Below are positions 22,190 to 35,500 of a stretch of 64,000 nt of DNA, one piece after another. This DNA comes from Paragordius varius (Eukaryota > Nematomorpha): positions 992,001-1,056,000 of the forward strand of contig OZ176057.1 in NCBI GenBank assembly GCA_964247055.1. The letters are read 5' to 3'. A program made the position numbers and the translations under genes. The first letter of the stretch is position 1, and every line of letters begins with the position of its first letter. The notes under the pieces were generated by a model. It had not been told where the DNA came from. It worked only from the letters and a program-made list of their open reading frames with translations, and did not search any database.

Positions 22190-22430
22190 ACTGTAAAAAC
22201 TAAATTATACGAAAATGTAAAAACATTAGGACAAATATTTTTTTCTAAAAGACAACCATACTTTTAGAATCTTGATTTATTTCAATATAACTCATTGTTT
22301 TAAATGGCAAATCTGAAATAGAAATATATATTACTAATTGATTATATATTTTACAATTGTAACTAAATAGCTTATATGAGAACAATTAAGGTTTTAAAAA
22401 GTATGGGTTAAAATCCTACTTACGGATAAT
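22190..22430. mobile_element. Family E MITE, right end lost
   Basis: ACTGTAAAAACTAAATTATA, AGGACAAATATTTTTTTCTA, AAAGACAACCATACTTTTAG and AATTAAGGTTTTAAAAAGTA are in family order; the sequence changes abruptly near 22428. Confidence 0.5.
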
Positions 22431-24120
22431 AATGTCTTTTTAATTAGGAGGATTCTTAAAACAAAATGGTTTGACATTGACAAGTCCATCCGCACTAACT
22501 ATCCCGTTTTTGCCATATTATAAGTACTAACTAGGAAGGCAAAGGTTAATCACATAAAAGGGACCGATGATTAAGGGTAATGGCCAATATTATTTAGGAA
22601 ACCGATTAAAAACCTTAACAAAAGTTAACAGTAAACTTAAAAACCTTTATTTATGAGGTATACAATATTGTAACATGCCGACCTCGATTCTAGGTACACA
22701 TCCATCGAATTATAATACATAAATAGTACCACATATACTATTTACACCCCACACCCTTGAACAATTCAAATTCACCCCTGAACAAAATATAATTAAATAA
22801 TTAATATAGAAAATATTGATGTTTTAATGAGTGTGATTTCTTTTGAAAAAATATTTGTCTTTATATTTTTGTTTCAAGTTTTACTCTATCTTAGTCATTT
22901 TTTGGCAATAAAGTGTCTAGCATCCAAAAAAAAATTAATTTTGCCATCTTAGATTTTGATTAATTACAATGTAAAATTATGTTAAATGACTAGTTTCGAA
23001 AGAAATATCTGAATCCTGATTATTTCTAACGAAAAACAATTTAACAGAATTTTTGGCACCAGATTACGAGATTCTATGGTTAGCATAAAATTGGTATGAT
23101 AAACTAACAGTTATAAATGTGAATTTTGTAAATTATTTAAATGATGATTATTTCACATCTAGTAAAAGTTACATTGCTTTGATAACGATTTATTTACTTT
23201 TTATCAATGAAAGCAAGTTTAATAAATATTATTTTATTCTTTATACAATATTAATTCGATAAGCAAATTTATATTTATTAAAAGTGAGCTTTGTAGATTT
23301 TTTTTCTTATGTGGCTTTATATGGTAACATAAACCAAAGTTTATAAATTTTGTTGTAAAAATTTGTAGTAGTAAATAAGGCCAGATAATATAAACTCAGT
23401 TCGACTGAAACAGTTTGGTTTCTTTTGCAAAAATTTAACTGAACAAGTATATCTTTGTCAAATTATTCAAGCTCTAATAATATTTAAAGTATAGTAATTG
23501 CCCCATATAAAGCTGGAATGAACTAAATTCATTTAATTTATATACACCGAATTTGCGAATGTTTCGATTAAATGGCCCAAATTGTGTCGCACATTTGATT
23601 CTGATATTGGAAATGACTTTATAAAACTAAAAAAATACTAAAAATACATTGTTTAAAGTTTAGCTTTTAATTGATTCAAAATATAATATTTGATTTACTA
23701 GCATAGTCGATACTAATAAAATAGTTTGGGAGTCACGGCTTAATTTTAATCCTATCCTAAACCGTGTTAATAAATTTATCAATAAATATAATTTTGCGAT
23801 AATTCTATTTATTTCTATCGAAATAAATGATATTTAAAAACATTAAACTCTTAAAAACTTCTTGGCTAAAAATTCTCTTCTCATATATCTGATCAATGAT
23901 GATATGTTGTTATGGGCATATTTAGAATAACATCTTGAGGGTTGATATGAGTGTTGCAAAATATAATTCGGAACAATTTCGATATAGTTATATATATAAC
24001 TCAGGGCAATGTGCCTCGACGCTGTAAAAAATACTCTTAGCAGCCTGGTTATGAGATGGAAACAGTGAAAAACTTGACCAATGATGTAAGGATTGTGCTA
24101 GATTTATCTATTAGGTAGTT
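22431..24120. other. Intergenic, no gene seen
   Basis: A fragment of a 21-bp-period family 1 element (CTATTTACACCCCACACCCT) sits at 22737-22788. The remainder is AT-rich without exons, RNA genes or bounded repeats that I can recognise. Confidence 0.5.
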
Positions 24121-24124
24121 AAAT

Positions 24125-24885
24125 TAGTAGGGTATGCACTGTATTTCTAATATCAATATCTGATCAGTTAAAAAAGCTCGACTTTAGACCGGTACTTATA
24201 AACCGCCAAATTTTTCCAGTAAAAGGAGCAGAAGTGAGAGGGTGATTCATGATGAAATCGAATTGGATGATTGAAAGTAGCTGGGTGAACTGTATGTATA
24301 TCATTATCTGATCAGTTGAAGAAAGCTCGACTTTAGACTGGTACTCATAAACCGCCAAATTTTCCCAGTAAAAGGAGCAAAAGTGAGAGGGTGACTGATA
24401 ATGAAATTAATTTGTTTAGTCTTAATTAGATGGTTGTAGCATATGCACTGTAATATAAATATCATTACCCGTGTGAAGAATACTCGACTTTATACTGCTA
24501 CTTATAAACCGCCAAATTTTCCCAGTAAAAGGAGCAAAAGTGAGAGGGTGACTGATAATGAAATTAATTTGTTTAGTCTTAATTAGATAGTTGTAGCATT
24601 TGTACTGTAATATAAATATCATTACACGTGTGAAGAATACTCGACTTTATACTGGTACTTAGAAACCGCCAAATTTTCGCAGTATAAGGAGTAGAAGTGA
24701 GAGGGTGACTGATAATGAAATCGCTTTGTTGACTGTTAATTAGATGTTTGTAGCAGGTCTGCACTGTATTTTGAATGTCATATATACCAATTTGACGAAA
24801 ACTCCACTTAAAACCGATACTCAATCCTCCAATGTTACTGCAAAGGTGAGAGATTGATTGATGAATTTGTTTACTGTTTAAAGCT
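24125..24885. repeat. Five-unit tandem repeat of about 155 bp
   Basis: Units are anchored at 24181, 24330, 24487, 24644 and 24806 (GACTTTAGACCGGTACTTAT and variants), spacing 149-162 bp. The best-kept block is ATAAACCGCCAAATTTTCCC followed by AGTAAAAGGAGCAAAAGTGA. Units 3 and 4 are nearly identical; the last is degenerate. Read leftward each unit keeps an open stretch of the form HPLTSAPFTGKIWRFIS, but frames differ between units and no start or splice context supports a protein. Confidence 0.8.
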
Positions 24886-25803
24886 TTTTGTATTCTTTTA
24901 AACACAGATTAATGTATTCATTTACTTTTTATATTTGCCCAATATTCAAAGTGTGGGTAAATTAGTAGATTAGATAAGGTATAATTTAGATAATATTTGT
25001 AATTTTAAAATGTTGAAAGCATTAAAATATATAAATGATTGTTAAAGCTATTGTCTTTAATTATATTAATAATTATATGTACAGGGGTATAAAATATGAT
25101 CACACAACTATTGATTTTGCTGATTTGCTAATATTAACCTCATATTTATATCATTTAGGAGTACAAAAAATATGTTTAAAAGAGTGCTAAACCTAAATTT
25201 TTTTATATAAATTAATTTTAAATATTAAACCCAAATTTTTTTATAAATGAATGTATAAAAGGCATATTATACTATGGCAGCTAAATATAAATGTTTATAA
25301 ATCATAATACACTGCGTCTTAAATAGGGATATAAAAAATTTATGGTGAAATATATATATATTCAGAAAAATATATAAAGGTTATCATCGTGCTTTAAGTT
25401 TGGACATTACGACTGATATAATTATACTTCTAATAATCGGACTTTTCGCGGTTTGTCCCACATGAATATACTTCGCATGAAGATATTCCACATACTAAAG
25501 AACATCTCTACATTATATAATCGCTGAAATGCTTACATGGTAATTTTAAAGTCAAAGCACGTAGACTGTTTATCGCTCGAATTTTTATTCCTATAGATTC
25601 TGCATAAGGTTCAAGATGAAAGCTGAGCATAGCAAAAAGAATGGCTTAATCGGAGTGGGTAGTTTTTTTCAATATAAATTTGCATTTAAATTTTTACTCT
25701 AAGATCTATTTTCGGGAATGGTCGATAGATATAATTTTAATCCATTTTATTTAAACATTATCTGTAACCACATATATCATGTTTATATTTGTATTGCTCC
25801 CAG

Positions 25804-25959
25804 GCATACCACAGGCAATATCTAATGCACTAATGCAGACTCAAGCCATGGTAGACTCCCCTCTGACAAGACTTCTTGAGAATCGTGAGACAATAAGATC
25901 GAAGCCGCTGATAATTGAGCCCGGACTGATCCTTGACATATTTATAACCGGCTTGCTCT
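25804..25959 (+). CDS. Exon-like open segment, unknown protein
   Basis: Framed by an acceptor-like TATTTGTATTGCTCCCAG and a donor-like CTG|GTAGAT. It reads IPQAISNALMQTQAMVDSPL then TRLLENRETIRSKPLIIEPG and LILDIFITGLLW. Composition is unusually GC-rich for the window. No homologue comes to mind. The neighbouring copy at 26373-26470 aligns as HTQAMQDPNLTRILVNH but is broken, so this one may be the less decayed half of a duplicated pseudogene. Confidence 0.3.
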
Positions 25960-26372
25960 GGTAGATAGAATGGTTTGATTGCTGAGTCGGTAGTTTATTT
26001 TTGATATTTATTCCCATATCTGCTCTAATATTAAATTTTATTTTTATATCACTCGGGTTTATAACACAACGGTTTCTTCGAGATTTTTCTTTCTTTTATT
26101 TGTTCATTAACGGTTTCTTTGTGATTTCTATATAAGTTATATCATTCATGACTATCATTTTTGATTTAATTTAATGTGTTGTATATATACATTCTCTTAA
26201 CCGTTACTCCTGATAATGCATATAACATAAATTTGAAAATAAATAAATTAGTATTTTTTTCTTTTACGGCCATTTCAACATTATGAATATTTATATTTAA
26301 ATTGATTAATAGTAAGCGCATAATTTACTATAGTTAATATTGTGGACAGCTTTCTATGTGTATGTCTCGATA

Positions 26373-26470
26373 AAATGTACCTTCACACTCAAGCTATGCA
26401 AGACCCGAATCTGACGAGAATACTTGTTAATCATTGTGGGACAACATCCTAGGAGGCAACGTTAGAGCCA
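26373..26470 (+). pseudogene. Decayed paralogue of the 25804-25959 segment
   Basis: CACACTCAAGCTATGCAAGA aligns with CAGACTCAAGCCATGGTAGA of the first segment, followed by shared TCTGAC.AGA..ACTTG..AATC, GGGACAA and AGAGCC. Stops interrupt it. Confidence 0.4.
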
Positions 26471-27387
26471 CTTATATTTGCAGTGGTTACCTATCTCAGG
26501 TATCTCTTTTGGCAAAAATTGAAACTTAGATTAGAGCAAGGTCCACGATCATTTATCCGGGGTTAGCGTCCCATTTGAAGGTACAACTGAAACATGGTCG
26601 CTCGAACGGGTAACGTTGACACTTGTGATGTCTAATATATCAAAAATTGGTTTGCAAGGCCATACTCATTTAGAAGCAAAAGAAGTCCCCTTTTGCACCA
26701 AAGATAAGATCTTAAACAAACTGGACATTTGACCTGACTTAGACCTTTGACATTACTTGAGCATAACGCTGTTTGATTACAATCAATATTACTTTTACAT
26801 AAATACGGCGAAATTAACCTTACTTATATATATATATATGGCTTATTAACTATACTAACTTCCATTAACACACCTAGCATTTATTTATGTATGTGGATAA
26901 ACATAAAATAAACCTCCGTGGTGCCCCCCCGCTTTGAAGCTCAATGCGTTACGGGTAGGTAGAGATTGCCTTGACAGCACTTGATTATAGAAAAAAAGAT
27001 TAAATCAACTGAATAAGTCGTTCTTATCAAAAAAATTAAAGTCCGCAAAAACTTATCTTTTATAAAGGCCGTGCATCAAATAATACCAATGAAAATTTTA
27101 TAGCTAAAAATATTTGCAGATATTTACACTCAAAATAAATACATCAAAAAATTTATATATAATTTATAGTCATAGTAAGACAGTTTTTGGGCCTCTTGCG
27201 GCCGTTGGCCATGGTTTTAATACATCTGGGGTAAATTTTTGATGCATTACAAGCCATAAAAATAAGAATATATCATTTATAAATTTTTATATATCTTAAA
27301 TTAAAATAATAATAATTAGGATCAATGTTTGGGCGTAAAGGCGAAATGCCAAACTGTTTTTATTTTTGTACATTAGACATTTATCGA

Positions 27388-27571
27388 AAACACGAACCCA
27401 AAAACTTAGAATAACTAGAAATCAAAGCTCTGAACCCAAACCAGAATCACATGTGTATAAACATCGTTTTATAAAAAAGTCATTAAATTATATCAAGAAC
27501 TTGTTCCCAAACATCAAAATAAAGGACGCGGCCCGATTCCACTCTTTTCAAACCGGAAGCCCTGCTAGATA
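27388..27571 (+). CDS. Exon-like ORF end, unknown basic peptide
   Basis: After an acceptor-like TATTTTTGTACATTAG an open frame runs HLSKTRTQKLRITRNQSSEP, KPESHVYKHRFIKKSLNYIK, NLFPNIKIKDAARFHSFQTG, SPAR, stop. It is rich in Lys and Arg and GC-richer than its flanks. No family recognised; could be chance or a relic exon. Confidence 0.25.
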
Positions 27572-27572
27572 A

Positions 27573-28031
27573 TATTTTTCATTTTAAATTAACGGCTTTT
27601 GTGGATGCTAATTTTAGGCTTTAATCACAATAAGATCTTACAAGTTCATAATATTTTGTGCAATATCCAAGTTAAAAAAATATTTTTAGCTATTTAGATA
27701 TACCGCTGAACATAGAATACAAGGCAAATTTAATTAATATCTATTTAAAAAATCTATTTGTGACATCAATTATTTATCAAATGATGTATACATTTAACCA
27801 TTAATAAATATAAAATTATTTAACCTGTTATATTATAGTAATGTTACAATAATTTTTGAAATTAAAATTTTGGATTTAACAAAGGGTCGGTTGATAAAAA
27901 AATCGCACTTTACACATAAGTCAAGCGTAGCAAGCTAAGCATGTTTACTTAAGCCAGCAAGTGTACACTTGAAGATCGTTAATAAAAAACTCTTAAGTCA
28001 AGTCTTTTGCTTATGAACGTCAGTAAAATCC

Positions 28032-28094
<63 letters not shown>

Positions 28095-28590
28095 GGCTAA
28101 ATTTTAATGTAATTGGTCAAAAATCTATCATTTTCAATAAATAAACCTTAAAATTGAATAGGGGCGAATGCGATGATTTTTTTTAAATAAAATATTATTA
28201 CGAAGAAAAAATTATTTTGATATTTTTCTATAAAAATAAAATTTTATAAAAATTGATACTCATACGAAAATTTGTAAAATATTTTAAACTAAAATTAGAC
28301 AGGGCTTAAACATATGTTGTTCCCACTAGATTTTATATCAATTATAATAAATATTATGACAATAAATGTATGTTAAGCCTATATATAATTTATTTCTGAC
28401 AATAAATAAACTGCTATTTTAAAAATATATTATCCAGGTAAAATTTATGATAAATTTACATTATAAATGAACCATATATATAAAATTTGCCATAAAAATT
28501 CTGTATGATTCCAAAGCACATTCTATAAATGCTAGTATGGTAGTTAGTGGCCGTTAAAAAATCGCTTTTCTAATCCAATTTTCAACGAAT
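27573..28590. other. Intergenic between patch and WIPI 3' end
   Basis: AT-rich, with a 57-bp TA microsatellite at 28036-28092. Presumably includes the WIPI 3' UTR on the minus strand. No exon seen. Confidence 0.5.
28036..28092. repeat. TA microsatellite
   Basis: Uninterrupted TA run. Confidence 0.92.
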
Positions 28591-28816
28591 TTATCCCGCT
28601 TTATTATTTTCAAAATTAATTTTATTAATATCAAAAGGTAAATTATTATCAGCCTCTGTAGAAGAATTATTTCTTATTCTATTGTTATTGCTATAAACAA
28701 TTTCTGGCGTTAAAACAGGGGCTAAATTAGTTTGCAAAGGTCTTGAAACCAATACATTAGATGTTGATTGTATAGTATTGGTTATATCTCCAACTGGTAT
28801 GGGGGGAGAATAAAAT
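28591..28816 (-). CDS. WIPI1/WIPI2 (Atg18): WIPI exon 11 (terminal)
   Basis: Residues 582-655: [20 protein letters not shown] followed by a polar tail ending NNKAG and TAA at 28591. This replaces the variable WIPI C-terminus and shows no known domain. Acceptor ATATGTAG lies beside a TA tract. Confidence 0.85.
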
Positions 28817-28820
28817 CTAC

Positions 28821-28865
<45 letters not shown>

Positions 28866-29143
28866 TTTACAATTCAATTCAAATTAACCCTTGAATAATT
28901 TAAATTCCCCCTTGAACAATTCAAATTAATCCTCAAATAAATCTGGTGTTTTTATAAATTAAAAATTACTTATATTTTAATATATTTTCAAAAAATTAAA
29001 TATTGTTAAAAATTAAAATAATAGTGAAAAAATAATAAACTGTGTCATAAAGATATATTTTATATAAATAATGGGTTATATTGGTTCGAAACACATAATT
29101 GTTTTTTAGGGTGAATTAGAATTGTTCAAGGGTGAACTGTAAA

Positions 29144-29178
<35 letters not shown>

Positions 29179-29506
29179 ATGAAAATTAATATAAAGTAAT
29201 ATGAAATAAATACAGATGTCATTTTTAATTTTGTATTAAAAGAGCATAACATTTACAGTTCAAATTAACCCTAAAAATAAATTATGTGTATTCGAAATAA
29301 TATAACTCATTGTTAGTATGAAATATATCTTTATGGCATAATTTATTATTTTTTCAGTATTATTTTAATTTAAAACAAAATTTTTATTTTTTAAAAATAT
29401 ATAATAAAAATATTGGTAATTTTTAATCTTAAAAAACATATATTTTAGTTAGGGGTGAATTTGAATTATTTAAGGGTAATTTTTTCAAGGGTGTGAATTG
29501 TTAAAA

Positions 29507-29552
<46 letters not shown>

Positions 29553-32500
29553 CAAAAATAAGGGTAAAAAAATTTGTTAAAATGTAACTTTTATAAAAAT
29601 AATAAAGTTCTTTTAAGTAATGTAAGCAAAAGCATTTTTAACCACCGAAAAATTGAATTACAAAAACAGGTGACTTGCTTTTCCAATAATGATTCGATTG
29701 TGGGAAAATATATATGGCTAATTATCCGTTATAACATTTATTAAAAAAGTATAAAAAAATAAATTTCATATTGGTTTCAATTAATTACCTTTATTTTATT
29801 AAATAATTATAATTATTGAGGTGTTTATTTAAACCATATAATATTTTACAGATATTTGAAAAAAAAATTAAAAAGATTATAGATATTTAAATATTTTTCG
29901 CTTATTATAGGGAATCAAAATACTCAAACACTAGTAAGGAATATATAATTAATCACTTTTAAACTATAATAACTTAAAATAGAAATGAATTTACAATACT
30001 TAAAGACATAAAGAATACTTTATTCTCTAAAGACATACAACCTTTTTAAACCTTGAGTTTTCCTACATAAATTATTAAATTACAATATAAAGTCCTATAA
30101 TCAATCAACGCTGGGTCGGCTGGGGTATTAAAATGCTGTAACATCAAAGGCCAGTTTCTAATGATCTGTAAAATCTTTAGTTAAAAAAGTGCCTTAGGTT
30201 ACCACACAAAGTAAAAATATTATGAATGTGAATTACTTCGTGGAAATCAAAATTCCCACTACGATAAAGATATGTAAAATAAATATACCATTTACAGTTC
30301 AATTTACCCTTGAGCAATTCAAATTTACCCTTGAATAATTCAAATTCACCCTCATAAAAATAAATTATGTGTTAGATAATATAACTCATTATTACCACAT
30401 GAAATATATCTTTATGGCATAGTTTATTATTTTTTCAGTATTAAGCTTATTTAAAACAAATTTTTATTTTCCAAAAATGTATAAAAATATAGGTAATTTT
30501 TGATACAATAAACAAATATTGTTCAAGGGTTAATTTTAATTATTTAAGGGTAAATTTGAATTGATATAATTTTATTAAGATATAAATTTATATATCCACT
30601 TCATAATTGGAAATTTGAACAATAAGTTAAATTCATACAAAATGTGTTTAAAAAAGTATAGTTTCTTTTGAAAAAAACATTTATCTTTATATTTTATTTT
30701 GTTGGTATAATTTAATTTACCGTAATAATACTAAGGCGTCATTTTAGAAAACCCGAAAAAATGCCTGATAATGTCTATTAGCTAATAAATTTTTATAACC
30801 GCTTCGATTTAAAAAAAATAATTCTGTGAGGAATAGGGCGTCATCAACTGTGTACAAAATAAGATTATTTTACAATGCCAATCGCTAGTAAAATTTTAAT
30901 AAAACTTTATTAAAATTTAAAGAAAAAAAAATGTGTATAAAATCACTTGTAAGATTTTAGGAAAGAACAATCTCCACTTGTTAAAGGATCATATTCAAAA
31001 ACGTATAAAGTCCCCGTGTAAGTTGCAATAACCAGATATCGTTTGTTTGAATTAACATTTGTAGCAGTTTTTACATTATTAGGCATTTGACTATTGTGGT
31101 GGATGGTATTATAATTTTTATTTCCAGTAGGCAAAACACTAAAATTAAATAAGAAAAATATAAACAATTTACATTAATTATAATAATAGACTCAATAGGT
31201 AGGATGTTTAATGTTTGAATGTTAAAATTTTTTAAAACAATTTGTATATACAGATGCATTTTATTAGTTCCTTATTTCCTATAATTGGACAATATGCAGC
31301 ACAGTAGTGTATGGAAAAAAAGAAAGGAAACATATGTTTATTCAACATTTTGTTGTTTTTTCCATACACTACTGTAAATTGCCCAAATATAGTATGTGAA
31401 ATAAGCAACCATTAAAATGTATACTACTGTAAAATACATTTTTGTAAAATTATTTCCTTCATATTGTTTTAAACAAACTTAAAAACATAAAAACATTTAA
31501 TTATCTATACTTTATATATTTATTGTGCTAAAAACCTAAAACTAACGTTATAATATACCATTTGCACTTCAATAGTGTCCTTGAACATTTCAAGTTGGTC
31601 CTTTATCTTTTTTGTTTTGTTTTTAACTTTTATCAATCAAATCGTAAATAATTCCTCTATTTTATTGTTTTAAACCTATTTTCTATTATTTAACATAAAT
31701 AAATCGATATTAACTTTTAATCTTTGAGAGACCGTATATCTTTATTAATTTCTTAAACTAATTTTGGATATTTAGAAGATTTTATCATAAAATGAAAAAA
31801 TATAAAAGTTTTCGGGGTTATTAATTAAAATTTTTCATTAAAAACATTTAAAATTAATATTATTCTATTGAAAAAGATAGTTTGAAACAAAAAACTGGTT
31901 TTTTAAAAAAAATTTAAGTTTTAAATGAATAAATATATAATAAATAAAGAAAATTAGGTTAATAAATAATAAAATAAAAAAATGCAAAAATTATGGGTAA
32001 ATCAAAATTTATAAATTTTAAGGACCAATTTGAAGTGTTCAAGGACACTCTTGAAGTGCAAATTGTATATAACCTTTTTTCAAAATATCTTGATAAATTG
32101 AAACCCTATACAATCAATTAATCAATCGATAAACCTTTAAACTTTGGTAAAATTCATTTATAAAAAAAACTTACTCAATCAGGGCACAAACCGAACGAAT
32201 CGAAATAGATGAAGGATTTATCCCACCATTTCCATTCCCAAGAACATTATTAGCGTTTGTATTATTATTTAAAAAACCCAAATTAGTAATTAGCGGGTTA
32301 GCTGTTAATAAATTTAGATAAGCACTTGGATTCAAAAAACTTGATGAATTTTCGGTATTAAAATTATTCACTGGTATATTCGTAGTTGCAATTGTTGAAT
32401 TATTATTATTACAACAAGTGTTGGGATTAAAAAACAATGTATTATTATTATTCCCATTTGTATCTAATGATATGGAGAAAAAAAAGAAAATTAATTTTTA

Positions 32501-35500
32501 TATAAAAAATATATGTATTACCTCAAATTAACTCTAAAACAAATTTTAAATTCGCCTTCAAATACACTTTTAAACATTTCTAAATTACTCAAAAATAAAA
32601 TATGTGTATTTGGGATAATTTACATTTGGATAAATATTTTTTTATGCCTAAAATTTATCAATTCTTATTACTAATTTGAAACAGTAGCATATAAAAAATA
32701 GAATTTATTTTTAAGGTTTCAAATGTTTAAAGGTAGAATTAAAGTGTCCAAGGGTCAATTTGATGAATAAAATATCATACTATTACCTAAAAATATGTGA
32801 GTTTAAAATTCATAAAAAAATATAAAACTATATATATATATATACTCATTCAAACTTTACAACACAGGTAATACCTGAAACATTTCGTAAACCAAAAATC
32901 CATCAAAAAATAGCTAACATTGATTTCATTAAATGTAAGGCCAAATTATTGAATAAATTTAATTTTTTATTGATATACACTTTTGCGCCGATATAAAATC
33001 GCTTTCCTCTTTAAAACAATTATACAAAAAATGCTAAAACATTGCTAAAAATAAAAAAACGATTATTAAAAAACACTTTAAAACACTAAACTATCCTAAT
33101 GTTTATTCCCATAAACTGCAATTCAAAAAAATTATAATAAATTGAAATTTTTAGGAATAAACGTAAAAATAAAATAATACAAATATTTTTTTAAACAAGA
33201 TCACCATATTTTTTAAACATAAATTTTTCTCAAATAAATTATATAATTACAATTGTAAAATATATAATTGATTGTGTTAGCAATGTATATATCTAATTTC
33301 TAAACAGTGAGTTTTAAGTAAAACAATCAAGGTTAAAAAAGTATGGTTGTGCTTAAAAACATTTGTCTTAATATTTTTAAGTTTTGTCCGTATAATTCCA
33401 ATTTTTACTGTATGTTTGACAGCTTTATATGTCATAAATTGAAATCATAGACCGCTAAATTAAAACTTCTACCTATAAAATAATCCAAAAAAATCCGCTT
33501 GTGTTTTAAAATAATTTTTTCCGTCAAAAGAGCGAAATAAAAATCATTATATGAATTGGATTAATCCGCAGTATTAATTTTGTTCGTAAATCTATAAAGA
33601 TTTCCAATTTTTTGTAAAATTTATATTTCAAACCGGTAAATGTAATAGGTTTATGAAAATTTGAAACAATAGTCCGTAAAAAACATAAATTTATAAAAAT
33701 TTATTATAAAAATCCAAAAAAGTTTATCACTATTTTTGTACTATACATTCATTTCTTTAAAATAGTAAAAATTTTCCTAATATCAAGTGTTATTATACGC
33801 GTATTACATAATATTTGGGTATATTCTAAGACATTACAGGTATTTTGATGTATTAACCCGAAAATAATTAATAAAATTAATAATATCCAATTTTAAACTG
33901 CTAAAATGAAATTAATTTTACATTATTATTATTATAATAATTCAATTACTTGGTTTTTCAGAACTTATAAGAGTTTTAATTATATTTTTTAGCTAAAACA
34001 AAAATTGAAGTTACTTACTATTTTAACCCGCTAAATTTTCTAGTGGTGGCCCAATGACGATATTAATTTAAGGTTATTTCTTTGAATTATTGAAATTAAT
34101 TTCTTAACACTAAGCTGTTTGTTTTATAAAAAAATTCCCAATGTCTTTTTTGCTATTAAAGTCCAAAAAATAAAGTTGTTTACTATTTTAGCCCGCTAAA
34201 TTTATTTCGTTAGCGCTTGACCAATCACGAGATTAGTTTAGCGTTATAGCTTGGTTTATACTTTTATGCAAATAATTTTGCTTAACCCGATTAAAATCCT
34301 ATTAATCTATAATCTTTAAAAAGAACTTGTAAAAAGTTTGTTTCAACTAAAAAAATTCTAAAAATGTCTTTTTTTAAAAAAAAGTTCCAAAAATAAAGTT
34401 GTTTACTATTTTAGCCCGCTAAATTTAATAGTTTTGCGCTGACCCAATCACGAGATTAGTATAGCGTTACAGCTTAGTTTATACTTTTATGCAAATAATT
34501 TTGCTTAACCCGATTAAAATCCTATTAATCTATAATCTTTAAAAAGAACTTGTAAAAAGTTTGTTTCAACTAAAAAAATTCTAAAAATGTCTTTTTTTAA
34601 AAAAAAGTTCCAAAAATAAAGTTGTTTACTATTTTAGCCCGCTAAATTTAATAGTTTTGCGCTGACCCAATCACGAGATTAGTATAGCGTTACAGCTTAG
34701 TTTATACTTTCCTGCAAATAATTTTTAATTCGACTAAAATCCTATTAATCTATAATCTTTAAAAAAAACTTGTAAAAAGTTTGTTTCAACTAAAAAAATT
34801 CTAAAAATGTCTTTTTTTAAAAAAAAGTTCCAAATTAGTTGTTTACTATTTTAGCCCGCTAAATTTAGCGCTTGACCAATCACGAGATTAGTTTAGCGTT
34901 ATAGCTTGGTTTATACTTTTATGCAAATAATTTTGGGTAATTTGACAAAAATCCGATTAACTAAAACTATTTAAAAATCTGCTATACATTTTTTTATAAA
35001 AAAAAATTTCAAAAAAAAGTTACTAATTAGTTTTGCGCTAGGCCAATCACGAGATTGATTTAGTGTTATAGCATGGTTTATATTTTCAGATAATTTTGCT
35101 TAATTCGACTAAAATCCTAATAATCTATAATCTTTCAAAAAACCCTTGTAAAAAGTTTGTTTGTACCTTAAAAACTTTAAAGATATACTTATTTTTATAA
35201 AAAAAAAGTTCCAAAAAAGTTACATATACATTAGTTTTGCGCTAGCCTAATTACAATAATAATTTGTGGTTATTTCCTTGGGCCATTGAAATTAGTTCTC
35301 TTAAACGATAATCTGTTTGTTTCAACTAAAAAAATTTCATCTATAAAAATTACAAACTATTTTAACACGCTAAATTTATTACTTCTTGACTAATGTTGAA
35401 ATTAGTTTGTTTCATGCAAATAATTTTGCTTAATCTAACTAAAATCCTATTAACTAAAATCATTCAAAAATTGAAAAACTTTAATGATATACTTTTTTTA

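Larger units (their letters stand above)
25430..26780. other. GC-richer decayed coding-like patch
   Basis: Composition rises well above the surrounding AT-rich DNA, with codon-like texture but many stops. Two paralogous segments sit inside (25804-25959 and about 26373-26470). I recognise no protein family. It may be a pseudogene pair or remains of an unfamiliar element. Confidence 0.45.

Noticed and set aside
24125-24885. tRNA or snRNA gene cluster
   Set aside because: Units lack A and B box spacing, cloverleaf pairing or any snRNA motif I know.
24164-24905. Three minus-strand open frames sharing HPLTSAPFTGKIWRF
   Set aside because: They are the 155-bp tandem repeat read in shifting frames; no start, acceptor or donor supports a protein, so kept only as a repeat.
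28036-28092. CRISPR, origin or telomere-like signals
   Set aside because: None found; the regular tracts are TA microsatellites and the context is a eukaryotic nuclear genome.
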